Translations under genes and position numbers: made by a program
Part shown: in pieces, positions 9,381 through 18,467 of the stretch
Position numbering within the stretch: the stretch's first letter is position 1
Layout of the letters: each line of letters begins with the position of its first letter
The notes under the pieces: generated by a model
The model's input: the letters and a program-made list of their open reading frames with translations, nothing else
Databases searched by the model: none
Told to the model about the DNA's origin: nothing
NCBI RefSeq assembly: GCF_024721175.1
Contig: NZ_CP099399.1
Location: forward strand, 682,001-746,000
DNA length: 64,000 bases
DNA from: Rhizobium sp. Pop5
Lineage (GTDB): Bacteria; Pseudomonadota; Alphaproteobacteria; Rhizobiales; Rhizobiaceae
Reading direction: 5' to 3'

Positions 9381-11312
9381 GTGCGCCAGGCATGGCGCGT
9401 GGTGCGAGAGCACCGTTTGACCGGGATGGTATCCGGTTGATGACTTGGAGGTGAAAGTCCTCTGCAGGCCCTGGTGATGGGAACTGCTAGCCGAACAACA
9501 AGGGCGTCGTTGCAAGGCGAGGTCTGAAGGAAGTTGTAAGCAAAGTGCCGGCCTGACGAACAGGAAACGCATATGAGGCGACCGCATCCGGACGAAGGTG
9601 CACAAATGCCTGAAGTCCAATATCACCCGGAGGATGCGGCCGTAGATGCGACAGGTATATGGCACGAAGGTCACGCGTCTTACCCTGGGAGACCTGCCGA
9701 CCTGCCCCTGGTTTCAGGTGTGCTACCGGCGTCGCGAGGCGTCGGGATGGGGCGGCAGGGGTCAGCAGAAGCCGTATTAGCCGACCAAGCGGTGAAGGGC
9801 CGAACATTGAGTGCCGGACGGAGGCCGGTCTTTCGATGGTGAGGACAGACGCAGAAGACGGGGCTGAGACGCCCCGTGCCCATGCTGAGAGCAGCGGCCG
9901 GAAGCCGCGAGGGCAGGCATTGGGTGCATCAGACACCACGGCAGGGCCGGGATCCTCTCGACCGGAGGCGAATGAGCGACTGATGGAGGCGATCCTCAGC
10001 CGCGAGAACATGATGGCGGCTTACCGCCGGGTGGTGGCGAACAAGGGTGCGCCGGGTATCGATAAGATGTCTGTCGAGCAATTGAAGCCATACCTTGCGG
10101 AGCATTGGCCGCGCATCAGAGAAGACCTGCTGGCGGACCGCTACAGACCGACGCCGGTGCGTGGGGTGGAAATCCCCAAGCCTGGCGGCAAAGGGATGCG
10201 GCAATTGGGCATCCCGACGGTCCTGGACCGACTCATCCAGCAGGCGATGCATCAGGTGCTGATGCCGATCTTCGACCCGGACTTCTCTGCTTCCTCCTAC
10301 GGCTTCCGGCCGGGGCGGAGCGCCCACGACGCGGTTCTTGCCGCCCGGTCTTATGTGGCCGGCGGCCGTCGCTTTGTGGTCGATCTTGATTTGGAGAAGT
10401 TCTTCGACCGAGTGAACCACGATGTCTTGATGGCACGCGTGGCACGCAAAATCGGAGACACGCAGGTGCTGCGGTTGATCCGCCGTTACCTGCAGGCTGG
10501 GCTGATGACGGGCGGGATCGTAACGGCACGCAGCGAAGGCACGCCGCAAGGCGGTCCACTCTCGCCGCTGCTGTCAAATATCCTGCTCGACGATCTCGAC
10601 AAGGAATTGGAGCGGCGCGGTCATGCCTTCTGCCGCTACGCCGACGACTGCAACGTCTATGTACGTTCGCAGCATGCCGGCGAGCGGGTCATGGCCTCGC
10701 TCACCTGCTTCCTTACCGAACGGCTGAAGCTCACGGTCAATGGCGCGAAGAGTGCCGTGGACCGTCCATGGAAGCGTACCTTCCTCGGCTACACCATGAC
10801 CGCCCACAAGGCGCCGCGTCTGCGGATCGCGGCGTCGAGCGTGGCGCGGTTCAGGGGCAAGCTGAAGGCTGCCTTCCGTGCCGGGCGCGGTCGCGCCCTT
10901 GGCGCCACCATCAAAGACCTTACCCCGATCCTGCATGGCTGGATTGCTTACTTCCGGCTGACCGACAGTAAGGGGATTCTCGAGGACCTTGATGGCTGGC
11001 TGCGGCGCAGGTTGCGCTGCATCCTGTGGCGGCAATGGAAGAAACCGGCCACGCGCGCTATGCGGTTGAGGCAACGAGGACTGACGGAACAGCGTGCCCG
11101 TGACTCGGCGGGGAACGGCCACGGCCCTTGGTGGAATGCCGGGGCCAGCCACATGAACGACGCCTTCCGAAAAGCCTTCTTCGAACAGCTGGGGCTAGTC
11201 TCACTCCAACAGGAACTCCGACGCCTAAACCACACTCGATGAACCGCCGTGTACGGAACCGTTCGCACGGTGGTGTGGGAGGAGGGTGCCGCAAGGCTCC
11301 CTCCTACCCGAT
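9381..11312 (+). mobile_element. Group II intron (class C-like)
   Basis: The element runs from GTGCGCC (5' consensus GTGYG) to the 3' end ACCCGAT, about 1.93 kb. The first ~450 bases are non-coding and full of short complementary stretches, as expected for domains I-III. The 3' end shows a domain V hairpin at about 11241-11277, where a CGC triplet would occupy the catalytic-triad position as in class C introns. A domain VI-like stem follows (GGAGGGTGCC, GCAA loop, GGCTCCCTCC) with a candidate branch A at 11306, seven positions from the end. It encodes one reverse transcriptase/maturase in domain IV. It inserts right after the ctaE terminator and ends one base before the stop triplet of the convergent gene. 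Boundaries are by eye. Confidence 0.85.
9836..11242 (+). CDS. ltrA: Group II intron reverse transcriptase/maturase
   Basis: A 468-residue intron-encoded protein. Reverse transcriptase blocks are in order: [48 protein letters not shown], the first catalytic Asp in [24 protein letters not shown] (about residue 238) and the YADD box at 268-271. The C-terminal part is a maturase X domain ([14 protein letters not shown]). There is no HNH endonuclease domain, as in class C introns. The ATG at 9836 has a GGAGG site about ten bases upstream; an earlier in-frame ATG at 9659 would run into RNA domains. No stop or missing catalytic residue is seen, so it could be active. Confidence 0.93.
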   Translation: MVRTDAEDGAETPRAHAESSGRKPRGQALGASDTTAGPGSSRPEANERLMEAILSRENMMAAYRRVVANKGAPGIDKMSVEQLKPYLAEHWPRIREDLLADRYRPTPVRGVEIPKPGGKGMRQLGIPTVLDRLIQQAMHQVLMPIFDPDFSASSYGFRPGRSAHDAVLAARSYVAGGRRFVVDLDLEKFFDRVNHDVLMARVARKIGDTQVLRLIRRYLQAGLMTGGIVTARSEGTPQGGPLSPLLSNILLDDLDKELERRGHAFCRYADDCNVYVRSQHAGERVMASLTCFLTERLKLTVNGAKSAVDRPWKRTFLGYTMTAHKAPRLRIAASSVARFRGKLKAAFRAGRGRALGATIKDLTPILHGWIAYFRLTDSKGILEDLDGWLRRRLRCILWRQWKKPATRAMRLRQRGLTEQRARDSAGNGHGPWWNAGASHMNDAFRKAFFEQLGLVSLQQELRRLNHTR

Positions 11313-11313
11313 T

Positions 11314-11955
11314 TCAGCGGCCGCCGGCGATCCGTTCGAAGGCCGAAGGCGTGGGAATGCCGAGATCAAGCTGGTGGCGGATGGCCTCGGCACATTCGAG
11401 CGCGGTCAGCACTGAGGTATCGACCTCCATGTCGTAGATGCCCGGGCGGTGCACCTCGTCCTGCCAGCGCTGTACCGGTTCGGGAACCGGCACGTCTTCG
11501 GTGGCGCCGAGGTAAAGCGTCTCGCGCCCCTCTTGCTTAATCTCCCGCCGCTGCATGATCGTCTCGATTGGACAGCGCACGCCGACGAACAGCACGGAGA
11601 AGCCTTCAAGGCGCCGGGCGCAATCGCCGAGAATGCCGAGCGGCTGCGAATAGCTGTCATGATGGCCGAGATCGGCCACCACATTGAACCCCAAGCCGGC
11701 GTGAATGGCGATCGATTCATAGAGTGCCGCGTAGAAAAACGGCACGAGTTCCTCGAGATCCGGCCGCTCGCCGCCGGGCCTCAGGCCGAGGCCGGGCAGG
11801 TAGCGCTTCGGCGTCATGGCATTGTAGGCATCGACGCCGAGGTTGATCCACGGCCCCTCGAATTCGTCCTGGATCGCGTGTGCAATGCTGGATTTGCCGC
11901 TTCGCGGCGCGCCGTTCAGGATAATGATCTGTCCGGCATGGCTGTCATTGGTCAT
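11314..11955 (-). CDS. Chloramphenicol phosphotransferase-like protein
   Basis: A 213-residue P-loop kinase. Walker A is GAPRSGKS (residues 15-22). The family's G-V-D motif (D42, matching the catalytic Asp of Streptomyces chloramphenicol 3-O-phosphotransferase) follows in INLGVDAYNAMTP. A V-G-V-R-C segment and the C-terminal YDMEVDTS...ECAEAI block also match that family. Members occur widely outside antibiotic producers, and most have unknown substrates, so resistance should not be assumed. It runs against its neighbours, between the group II intron and DUF983, and interrupts the usual oxidase-assembly gene run. Acquired origin is an inference. Confidence 0.82.
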   Translation of the reverse strand: MTNDSHAGQIIILNGAPRSGKSSIAHAIQDEFEGPWINLGVDAYNAMTPKRYLPGLGLRPGGERPDLEELVPFFYAALYESIAIHAGLGFNVVADLGHHDSYSQPLGILGDCARRLEGFSVLFVGVRCPIETIMQRREIKQEGRETLYLGATEDVPVPEPVQRWQDEVHRPGIYDMEVDTSVLTALECAEAIRHQLDLGIPTPSAFERIAGGR

Positions 11956-12081
11956 CAGTCTTCTTCTTCTGTTTGGCGCGAATCGGTGAGGCGAAACCGC
12001 GCAGGCATTTCCATTCGGGATGCGAATACTTTATGGGAGAGTTAAGGCAGACGACGAAAAGCCGTCCGCATGGAGATGGGC

Positions 12082-12462
12082 ATGAGTGAAGACAGCGCGC
12101 AATTTCCGCCGGTCGATCCGGTAAAGACCGGCATCAAGGGGTGCTGCCCCCGCTGCGGCCATGGCAAGCTGTTCGATGGTCTGCTCGGCGTGAAGCCACG
12201 CTGCGCCTCCTGCGGACTCGATTATTCCTTCGCCGATTCCGGCGACGGTCCGGCCGTCTTCGTCATCCTCATCGTCGGCTTCATCATTATCGGGATGGTG
12301 CTGTGGCTGCAGGTGAACTACGGGCCGCCGATCTGGGTGCACATCCTGCTCTTCGGTCCGCTGACGATCATCCTGTCTCTGCTGACGCTGCGCTGGTTCA
12401 AGGGCATCCTGATTGCCATGCAATACCGCCATAATGCCCGCGAAGGACGTTTGAGTGACTGA
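12082..12462 (+). CDS. DUF983 family zinc-ribbon membrane protein
   Basis: A 126-residue DUF983 protein. Two CxxC pairs (CCPRCGHGKLF and CASCGLDY) form a probable N-terminal zinc ribbon. Two transmembrane helices follow (V-F-V-I-L-I-V-G-F and L-L-F-G-P-L-T-I-I-L regions). DUF983 genes sit beside surf1 and cox genes in alphaproteobacteria, pointing to an oxidase-assembly role, but the function is not established. Start candidates are ATG 12070, 12076 and 12082; I favour 12082 because GGAG lies just upstream. It overlaps surf1 by eight bases. Confidence 0.85.
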   Translation: MSEDSAQFPPVDPVKTGIKGCCPRCGHGKLFDGLLGVKPRCASCGLDYSFADSGDGPAVFVILIVGFIIIGMVLWLQVNYGPPIWVHILLFGPLTIILSLLTLRWFKGILIAMQYRHNAREGRLSD

Positions 12463-13210
12463 TATCGACCACGCCGCACCACGCCGCCGGCTGCCTGTCG
12501 CAACCGGAATTCTGGTGCTGATCGCGCTCGCCATTCTGCTTTCGCTCGGAACCTGGCAGGTGCAGCGCCTCTATTGGAAGGAAGGCCTGCTCGCCGATAT
12601 CGCCGCGCGCCAGGTTGCAGCGCCTGTGCCGCTTGCCGATATCGAGGCAATGGCGGCTGCAAGCGGCGATATTGAATACCGCAAGGTCACCGCCACCGGC
12701 CGCTACGTCAACAACAAGGAGCGGCACTTCTTCGCCACATGGCGCGGCCAGACCGGCTTTTACGTCTATACTCCGCTCGAGCTTGCCGACGGGCGCTATC
12801 TCTTCGTCAATCGCGGCTTCGTTCCCTACGAGAACAAGGAGCCGGAAATGCGCATGCAGGGCCAGTTGACCGATCAGCAGACGGTCACGGGTCTCGCGCG
12901 CTCAAAATTAGCCGGCAAGCCTTCCTGGGTGGTGCCCGACAACGACGTCGCCAAGAACATCTTCTACTGGAAGGATCTCGACGTCATGGCCGAGAGCGTC
13001 GGGCTGGACAAGGCGCGCGTCATTCCGTTTTTCGTCGACGCCGATGCCACTCCCAATCCGGCGGGACTGCCGATCGGCGGCGTCACCCAGGTGGATCTGC
13101 CGAACGACCATTTGCAATATGCCTTTACCTGGTACGGGCTTGCTGCGGTGCTGGTTGTCGTGGTCGCGATCTCCTGGTTCCGCAAGACCGGCAAGGCAGC
13201 TGCGCAATAG
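12455..13210 (+). CDS. SURF1 family cytochrome oxidase assembly protein
   Basis: A 251-residue SURF1/Shy1 protein with two transmembrane helices, near residues 14-33 and 222-240, flanking a periplasmic domain. Family signatures are visible: LGTWQVQRLYWKEGLL near the N terminus, the ATGRYVNNKE segment, and GFYVYTPLEL with YLFVNRGFVP. SURF1 helps place heme a in subunit I. It starts with GTG inside the end of the DUF983 gene, which suggests coupled translation. Confidence 0.93.
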   Translation: MTDIDHAAPRRRLPVATGILVLIALAILLSLGTWQVQRLYWKEGLLADIAARQVAAPVPLADIEAMAAASGDIEYRKVTATGRYVNNKERHFFATWRGQTGFYVYTPLELADGRYLFVNRGFVPYENKEPEMRMQGQLTDQQTVTGLARSKLAGKPSWVVPDNDVAKNIFYWKDLDVMAESVGLDKARVIPFFVDADATPNPAGLPIGGVTQVDLPNDHLQYAFTWYGLAAVLVVVVAISWFRKTGKAAAQ

Positions 13211-13272
13211 TATCGCTTCAATTCTCGACCATATTGGGCTAGAGGTCCCTAATCTCTCAACCCGGAAAAGAC

Positions 13273-14274
13273 ATGAACATTGCGGCGAAACCTCCCTTGA
13301 CGATCAGGCTCTGCGGTCCTCGCGGCTTTTGCGCCGGCGTCGATCGCGCCATCCAGATCGTCGTGCTGGCGTTGAAATCCTATGGCGCGCCTGTTTATGT
13401 GCGCCACGAGATCGTCCACAATCGTTATGTCGTCGAGGGGCTGGAGGCCAAGGGCGCCGTCTTTGTCGAGGAACTGGACGAGATCCCGGCCGAACATCGC
13501 GCCCAGCCGGTCGTTTTCTCCGCCCATGGCGTGCCGAAATCCGTGCCGGAAGATGCGGTGAGCCGTAACCTCTTCTATCTCGACGCCACCTGCCCGCTGG
13601 TCTCCAAGGTCCACAAGCAGGCGATGCGCCACAATCGCCTCGGCCGCCATGTCGTCCTCATCGGCCATGCCGGCCATCCGGAAGTGATCGGCACGATGGG
13701 GCAGCTGCCGGAGGGGTCCGTTTCGCTGATAGAAACGATTGAGGATGCCGACGCATACCAGCCCGACGATCCCGACAATCTCGGTTACGTCACGCAGACG
13801 ACGCTTTCGGTCGACGATACGGCCGGCGTCATCGCCCGCCTGAACGAGCGCTTCCCGAACCTGACGGCGCCGGCGGCCGATTCGATCTGTTATGCGACGA
13901 CCAACCGCCAGGAAGTGGTGAAGCAGGCAGCCCCCGGCTGCGATCTCTTCATCATCGTCGGCGCCCCCAATTCTTCCAATTCCAAGCGCCTGGTCGAAGT
14001 GGCGCTCAGGGCAGGGGCGAAGAAATCGATTCTCGTGCAGCGCGCCGCCGAGCTCGACTGGGACGAGATCGGAGCGATTTCGACGCTTGGCCTTTCCGCC
14101 GGCGCCTCGGCGCCCGAAGTCATCGTCAACGAGATCATCGAGGCTTTCCGCGCCCGCTTCGACGCCCGCGTCGAACTGGCCGAGACGGTACAGGAAAACG
14201 AACATTTCCTCGTCAACCGCGAACTGCGCAACATCGAGCTGACGACCGCCGACATGGCCTTCGTCAACGGTTAG
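13273..14274 (+). CDS. ispH: 4-hydroxy-3-methylbut-2-enyl diphosphate reductase
   Basis: A 333-residue IspH (LytB). The three cysteine ligands of the iron-sulfur cluster are C20 ([12 protein letters not shown]), C107 ([11 protein letters not shown]) and C206 ([11 protein letters not shown]), with [11 protein letters not shown] later. It catalyses the last step of the MEP pathway, giving isopentenyl and dimethylallyl diphosphate. Position between surf1 and thrB matches the gene order I know from Rhizobium. Length is typical. Confidence 0.97.
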   Translation: MNIAAKPPLTIRLCGPRGFCAGVDRAIQIVVLALKSYGAPVYVRHEIVHNRYVVEGLEAKGAVFVEELDEIPAEHRAQPVVFSAHGVPKSVPEDAVSRNLFYLDATCPLVSKVHKQAMRHNRLGRHVVLIGHAGHPEVIGTMGQLPEGSVSLIETIEDADAYQPDDPDNLGYVTQTTLSVDDTAGVIARLNERFPNLTAPAADSICYATTNRQEVVKQAAPGCDLFIIVGAPNSSNSKRLVEVALRAGAKKSILVQRAAELDWDEIGAISTLGLSAGASAPEVIVNEIIEAFRARFDARVELAETVQENEHFLVNRELRNIELTTADMAFVNG

Positions 14275-14345
14275 GTCGAACCGCAACGCAGCCCGGCCAT
14301 TGAACCGGGCAATCCAATATCAACAATGCAAAGACGAGACCTCAC

Positions 14346-15311
14346 TTGGCAGTCTATACCGATATCGCCGAAGACGATCTGAAGTGGTTCCTGACGGAGT
14401 ACGATGCGGGAAGCCTGCTTTCCTATAAGGGCATTGCCGAGGGCGTCGAAAACTCCAATTTCCTGCTTCATACTTCCAAGGATCCGCTGATCCTGACGCT
14501 CTACGAGAAGCGTGTGGAAAAGAGTGACCTGCCGTTCTTCCTTGGTCTGATGCAGCATCTTTCCGCCCGCGGCCTTTCCTGCCCGTTGCCGCTGCCGCGC
14601 CGGGACGGCGCGCTGCTGGGCTCGCTCTCCGGTCGTCCCGCCGCTCTGATCTCCTTTCTCGAAGGCATGTGGCTGAGAAAGCCCGAGGCGAAGCATTGCC
14701 GTGAGGTCGGCAAGGCGCTCGCCCAGATGCACGTGGCCGGTGAAGGCTTCGAGTTGAAGCGTCCGAATGCGCTTTCGATCGATGGCTGGCGGGCGCTCTG
14801 GGAAAAATCCGAGGATCGCGCCGGCGAAGTCGAGCCCGGCCTGCGGGATGAGATCCGAAGCGAACTCGATTTCCTCTCCGGCGCCTGGCCGGCAAGCCTG
14901 CCGGCCGGCGTCATCCACGCCGATCTCTTTCCCGACAATGTTTTCTTCTTGGGTGACCAGCTCTCGGGCTTGATCGATTTCTATTTCGCCTGCAACGACC
15001 TTCTCGCCTATGACGTTTCGATTTGCCTGAATGCCTGGTGCTTCGAGAAGGATGGCGCTTACAACATTACCAAGGGCACGGCGATGCTCGAGGGTTACCA
15101 GAGTGTCCGACCGTTGAGCGATGGCGAAATCGCTGCATTGCCAATACTGTCTCGCGGTTCGGCGCTGCGTTTCTTCCTGACGCGGCTCTACGATTGGCTG
15201 ACGACGCCGGAAGGCGCCATGGTCACCAAGAAGGACCCGCTCGAATATCTCCGCAAGCTGCGGTTCCACCGCCAGATCAACTCGCCGGCGGAATACGGAT
15301 TGAGCCTATGA
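14346..15311 (+). CDS. thrB: Homoserine kinase
   Basis: A 321-residue homoserine kinase of the aminoglycoside-phosphotransferase-like fold used by alphaproteobacteria, not the GHMP type of enterobacteria. It has the N-terminal AVYTDI...[13 protein letters not shown] segment and the catalytic loop [13 protein letters not shown] followed by [10 protein letters not shown]. It phosphorylates homoserine in threonine synthesis; threonine synthase is encoded separately at about 30 kb. The start codon is TTG, with a purine-rich stretch (AAGACGAGA) upstream. Its stop overlaps the rnhA start (ATGA). Confidence 0.95.
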   Translation: MAVYTDIAEDDLKWFLTEYDAGSLLSYKGIAEGVENSNFLLHTSKDPLILTLYEKRVEKSDLPFFLGLMQHLSARGLSCPLPLPRRDGALLGSLSGRPAALISFLEGMWLRKPEAKHCREVGKALAQMHVAGEGFELKRPNALSIDGWRALWEKSEDRAGEVEPGLRDEIRSELDFLSGAWPASLPAGVIHADLFPDNVFFLGDQLSGLIDFYFACNDLLAYDVSICLNAWCFEKDGAYNITKGTAMLEGYQSVRPLSDGEIAALPILSRGSALRFFLTRLYDWLTTPEGAMVTKKDPLEYLRKLRFHRQINSPAEYGLSL

Positions 15312-15763
15312 AGCATGTCGATATCTTCACTGACGGCGCATGCTCCGGCAATCCCGGCCCTGGCGGCTGGGGGGCCGTGCTGCGTTATGGCGATGTCGAA
15401 AAAGAGCTTTTCGGCGGCGAGCCGGATACGACAAACAATCGCATGGAGCTGCTGGCGGCAATCTCTGCCCTGTCGGCGTTGAAGAGCCCCTGCGAGGTCG
15501 ACCTTTATACCGACAGCGCCTATGTCAAGGACGGCATCTCCAAGTGGATTTTCGGCTGGAAGAAAAACGGCTGGAAAACCGCCGACAAGAAGCCGGTCAA
15601 GAATGCCGAGCTCTGGCAGGCGCTTGAGGAAGCCCGCAACCGCCACAAGGTGACGCTGCACTGGGTCAAGGGCCACGCCGGCCATCCGGAAAACGAACGC
15701 GCCGACGAACTCGCCCGCAGGGGAATGGAGCCTTTCAAAAAGGGCAAAGCGGTTTCGTTTTAA
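15308..15763 (+). CDS. rnhA: Ribonuclease HI
   Basis: A 151-residue RNase HI. The four catalytic carboxylates are D9 ([15 protein letters not shown]), E47 (NNRMELLAA), D69 (YTDSAYV) and D133 (ERADELAR), with the accessory histidine at 123 in WVKGHAGH. It cuts RNA in RNA-DNA hybrids. The ATGA overlap with thrB indicates coupled translation. Nothing unusual is seen. Confidence 0.97.
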   Translation: MKHVDIFTDGACSGNPGPGGWGAVLRYGDVEKELFGGEPDTTNNRMELLAAISALSALKSPCEVDLYTDSAYVKDGISKWIFGWKKNGWKTADKKPVKNAELWQALEEARNRHKVTLHWVKGHAGHPENERADELARRGMEPFKKGKAVSF

Positions 15764-15843
15764 TCAGTTCGCATTTTATCTGAGTTCGAAAGCGCGCCGA
15801 AATTTCCGTCGGATATATTGCGCTCAGATACGGAGATTTGCGG

Positions 15844-16230
15844 ATGACGCTTGGCGGCCTCTTCGGGCGCATTGCCCTTCAAATGTTCTTTGGCTTCGTG
15901 CTTGTCCTTTTTGCCGGGGGAGGCTTGTACTGGATCGTCGCCTTCTTTCTGACGATACCGGCACTCGGCCTGTCGCTTCTGGTCTTTGCGCCTCTCGAAT
16001 ATCTTTCGGCAAGATTGGGCTTCCGTTGGTTTTCCTGGGTCGCCATTCCCTTCGTGGGCGCGCTTTGTCCGCGGCTCGTCGCGCTTGTCGACATGAAGCC
16101 GAACTTTGCCGCCGGCGTTCACGACCTTTCATTCTTCTCCACCATGGCAGGCGTCCTGTGGACTTTATCCTCGGTCATGGTCGCATATCTTCAGCTTCCC
16201 ATTGTGCCGGACAAACGGTTCGTTGACTAA
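15844..16230 (+). CDS. Hypothetical four-helix membrane protein
   Basis: A 128-residue hydrophobic protein, not recognised. Predicted transmembrane segments lie near residues 8-30, 32-55, 64-80 and 98-118. There is a GGAG ribosome binding site about ten bases before the ATG at 15844; a TTG two codons earlier is a weaker start. It is 80 bases after rnhA and may have its own promoter. No motif suggests a function. Confidence 0.65.
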   Translation: MTLGGLFGRIALQMFFGFVLVLFAGGGLYWIVAFFLTIPALGLSLLVFAPLEYLSARLGFRWFSWVAIPFVGALCPRLVALVDMKPNFAAGVHDLSFFSTMAGVLWTLSSVMVAYLQLPIVPDKRFVD

Positions 16231-16278
16231 ATCAAGTTGAAAACGCGATTGCGTGCCGTCGACGCCAGCCGATCCTTC

Positions 16279-17349
16279 CTATTGCCGCACCGCAACTGCC
16301 TGTATCAGCCGGTGCATGTATTCGAGCTTGGCCACGACGGGTGACGACAGCACGAAGGGATAGGAGTCGGGCTGGCCCATGCTGCGCTGGATGGCGTTGA
16401 TTGCCAGGCTGAGCGGCACCCAGGCGTTGACCAGCTGTTCGGCGCTCGTTGCCCTATAGGGGATGAAATCCACTTCGCCGGCGATTTCTTCATGGCCGCG
16501 TGGGTCGATGGCTATGCCGAAGGCTCGGGCGGTTTCGAGCGTATCGACGATATGCAGGTAGTGGGCGAAGCATTCGGCGAAATCTTCCCAGGGGTGGGAC
16601 GCCGCATAGGCGCTGATGAAATTGTCCTGCCATCCCAGAGGCGCGCCGCTGACATAGTGCTTTTCCAGTGCTGCCGCATAATCCTGCCGTTCGTCGCCGA
16701 AGACGATGCGGAAATCGGCGAAGCCGTCGCGATCGCGCACCAGCTTGTTCCAGATGAAGTGACCGGTTTCATGGCGGAAATGGCCGAGCAGCGTGCGATA
16801 GGGCTCGTTCATCAAGGTACGCGCCTGCTCCCGGGTTACATCGTCGGCCTCGGCGGCGCGAATGGTGATCAGGCCCTCCTCGTGACCGGTCATGGCAGGA
16901 ACGATATAGCCGCTGCTCTCTATCGAATCCTCAAGGAAATCGAAGACGAGGCCGCCCTGCGGGTCTTGCGCCCGATCCGGATGAGGTAACTTCCAGCGTA
17001 AGAGCGAATAGAAGAGATGCCGCTGCGCCTGGCTGATGCGCCGCCAGCGGTCGACGCCGTCTTGGGTGCCGGTGTTCGGAACGAGCCGGTTATGACGGCA
17101 TGCCACGCAGAAATCGGCCCCATTCTCGCCGTCCACCAGCCAATTGCAGATGTCGAGGCCGGCATTGGCGCAGAAACGCACCTCGCGGTCCGGATCGGAA
17201 ACGAGCTGCCAGATCGTCTCGTCGCGCGGCTCCAGCGCATGCATGGCGAGGTCGCCGGGCAGGAAGCCCAGACGATGATTGCAGCGCACACATTGCCGGT
17301 TGTCGAAGTGGACCACCTGATCGCAATTGTCGCAGGCGAAAAGCTTCAT
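16279..17349 (-). CDS. Putative zinc-ribbon metallopeptidase
   Basis: A 356-residue protein. The N terminus (residues 6-23) is a zinc ribbon, CDNC then CVRC, and another CVAC pair lies near residue 80. A zincin-type active site HETGH is at 193-197, with a downstream acidic segment WEDFAECFAHYLHI that could give the third ligand (glutamate zincin pattern). This matches the putative zinc-binding metallopeptidase family common in rhizobia; substrates are unknown. The start at 17349 puts the zinc ribbon at the N terminus; upstream in-frame sequence does not look like protein. Confidence 0.85.
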   Translation of the reverse strand: MKLFACDNCDQVVHFDNRQCVRCNHRLGFLPGDLAMHALEPRDETIWQLVSDPDREVRFCANAGLDICNWLVDGENGADFCVACRHNRLVPNTGTQDGVDRWRRISQAQRHLFYSLLRWKLPHPDRAQDPQGGLVFDFLEDSIESSGYIVPAMTGHEEGLITIRAAEADDVTREQARTLMNEPYRTLLGHFRHETGHFIWNKLVRDRDGFADFRIVFGDERQDYAAALEKHYVSGAPLGWQDNFISAYAASHPWEDFAECFAHYLHIVDTLETARAFGIAIDPRGHEEIAGEVDFIPYRATSAEQLVNAWVPLSLAINAIQRSMGQPDSYPFVLSSPVVAKLEYMHRLIQAVAVRQ

Positions 17350-17443
17350 CGTGTTGGCCTTCTGCCAAGCATGAGGGCGGCGGATTAAAAATGCCCGCCA
17401 CGCAAGGCGCAGCAGGCATAGGTTCATCAAGAATACGCTTCTC

Positions 17444-17635
17444 TCACATCCGGTCGATAGCGCCCTTGAGCTTGTCCTTGGCCTTGCCGGTTGCGACCTG
17501 TCCCTTGCCTTTGGCTTCCTGGACAGCGCCCTTGGCCTGCATGTCACGATCGTTGGCGGCCTTGCCAACTGCCTGCCTGGTCTTGCCGGCAATCTCGTTT
17601 GCCTTGCCGGATATCTTGTCGCTGGTGCTACCCAT
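17444..17635 (-). CDS. CsbD family stress protein
   Basis: A 63-residue, lysine- and alanine-rich hydrophilic protein with repeated GKA(N/K) and A-x-G-K segments typical of CsbD. CsbD proteins accumulate in general stress responses (sigma-B regulated in Bacillus); in alphaproteobacteria they are often controlled by EcfG, but no such promoter was confirmed here. The gene starts at ATG 17635 with an AGGAGACA site upstream. Confidence 0.88.
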   Translation of the reverse strand: MGSTSDKISGKANEIAGKTRQAVGKAANDRDMQAKGAVQEAKGKGQVATGKAKDKLKGAIDRM

Positions 17636-17720
17636 GTCTGATGTCTCCTTCGTCGGCGCGGGACCTTGTGCCCGTTTGCCGAAAGAAAACGTCAGTCGAG
17701 ACTATTCGTTCCAGCCGCCC

Positions 17721-18326
17721 TCAGGCGTGGCCAGCCTCTGCCGAAAGCATGGCGGCGGTGACGCCCATGCCGGCGAGTGCCCGCTCGTATTTGTCGTCGA
17801 GGCTGCGGTCGAAGATCAGTTCCTCGTTCGCCGGGCAGGTGAGCCAGCCATTGTTGGCGACCTCGTTTTCAAGCTGGCCGGCCGCCCAGGAGGAATAGCC
17901 GAGCAGCATCGTTGCGCGCGTCGGGCCGTCGCCCTTGGAAATGGCGCGCACGATGTCGAGCGTTGCCGTCAGGCAGATGTCGTCGCTGACGGGAATGCTG
18001 GAATCGCTGGCATAATCGTCCGAATGCAGCACGAAGCCGCGGCCGCTTTCGACAGGACCGCCGGTCTGGATCGGGAAATCGCGCGCACGTTTCGGCAGCA
18101 CGATGGAATCTTCCTGCTTGATCATGTCGAGATGCAGCAGCACGTCGGTGAAGGTGAGGCTCTGCGGCCGGTTGATGACGAAGCCCATGGCGCCCGCATC
18201 CGAATGCGCGCAGATGTAGATGACCGTGCGCGCAAAGTTACGGTCTTCCATACCGGGCATGGCGATGAGAAACTGGCCATCGAAGAAGCCACGTTCCCGT
18301 CTGTTCTTCAGCGTCGATAAGGACAT
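17721..18326 (-). CDS. YqgE/AlgH family protein (UPF0301)
   Basis: A 201-residue UPF0301 protein. It shows the family's opening [23 protein letters not shown], the [10 protein letters not shown] segment, [15 protein letters not shown], and [13 protein letters not shown] near the C terminus. The family fold is known but the biochemical function is not. The ATG at 18326 has GGAGG directly upstream; an extension to 18374 is less likely. It is divergent from the DsbD-N-like gene. Confidence 0.93.
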   Translation of the reverse strand: MSLSTLKNRRERGFFDGQFLIAMPGMEDRNFARTVIYICAHSDAGAMGFVINRPQSLTFTDVLLHLDMIKQEDSIVLPKRARDFPIQTGGPVESGRGFVLHSDDYASDSSIPVSDDICLTATLDIVRAISKGDGPTRATMLLGYSSWAAGQLENEVANNGWLTCPANEELIFDRSLDDKYERALAGMGVTAAMLSAEAGHA

Positions 18327-18467
18327 CGTTCCTCCTGCTGCCAGACCGCACCAAGGCGTCGACAAATGAAACATGGGCCAATGTCACACATCAATCAACT
18401 GAAAATGAAGATTTTAGTCGCCGCAGCTTCTGGCGGCTGAACATCACTTTCGGTAAACCGTTGTTCC

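Noticed and set aside
14278..14312. GCCCGG hairpin after ispH as a terminator
   Set aside because: Short stem, no T-run, and it lies just before thrB in what looks like a continuous gene run.
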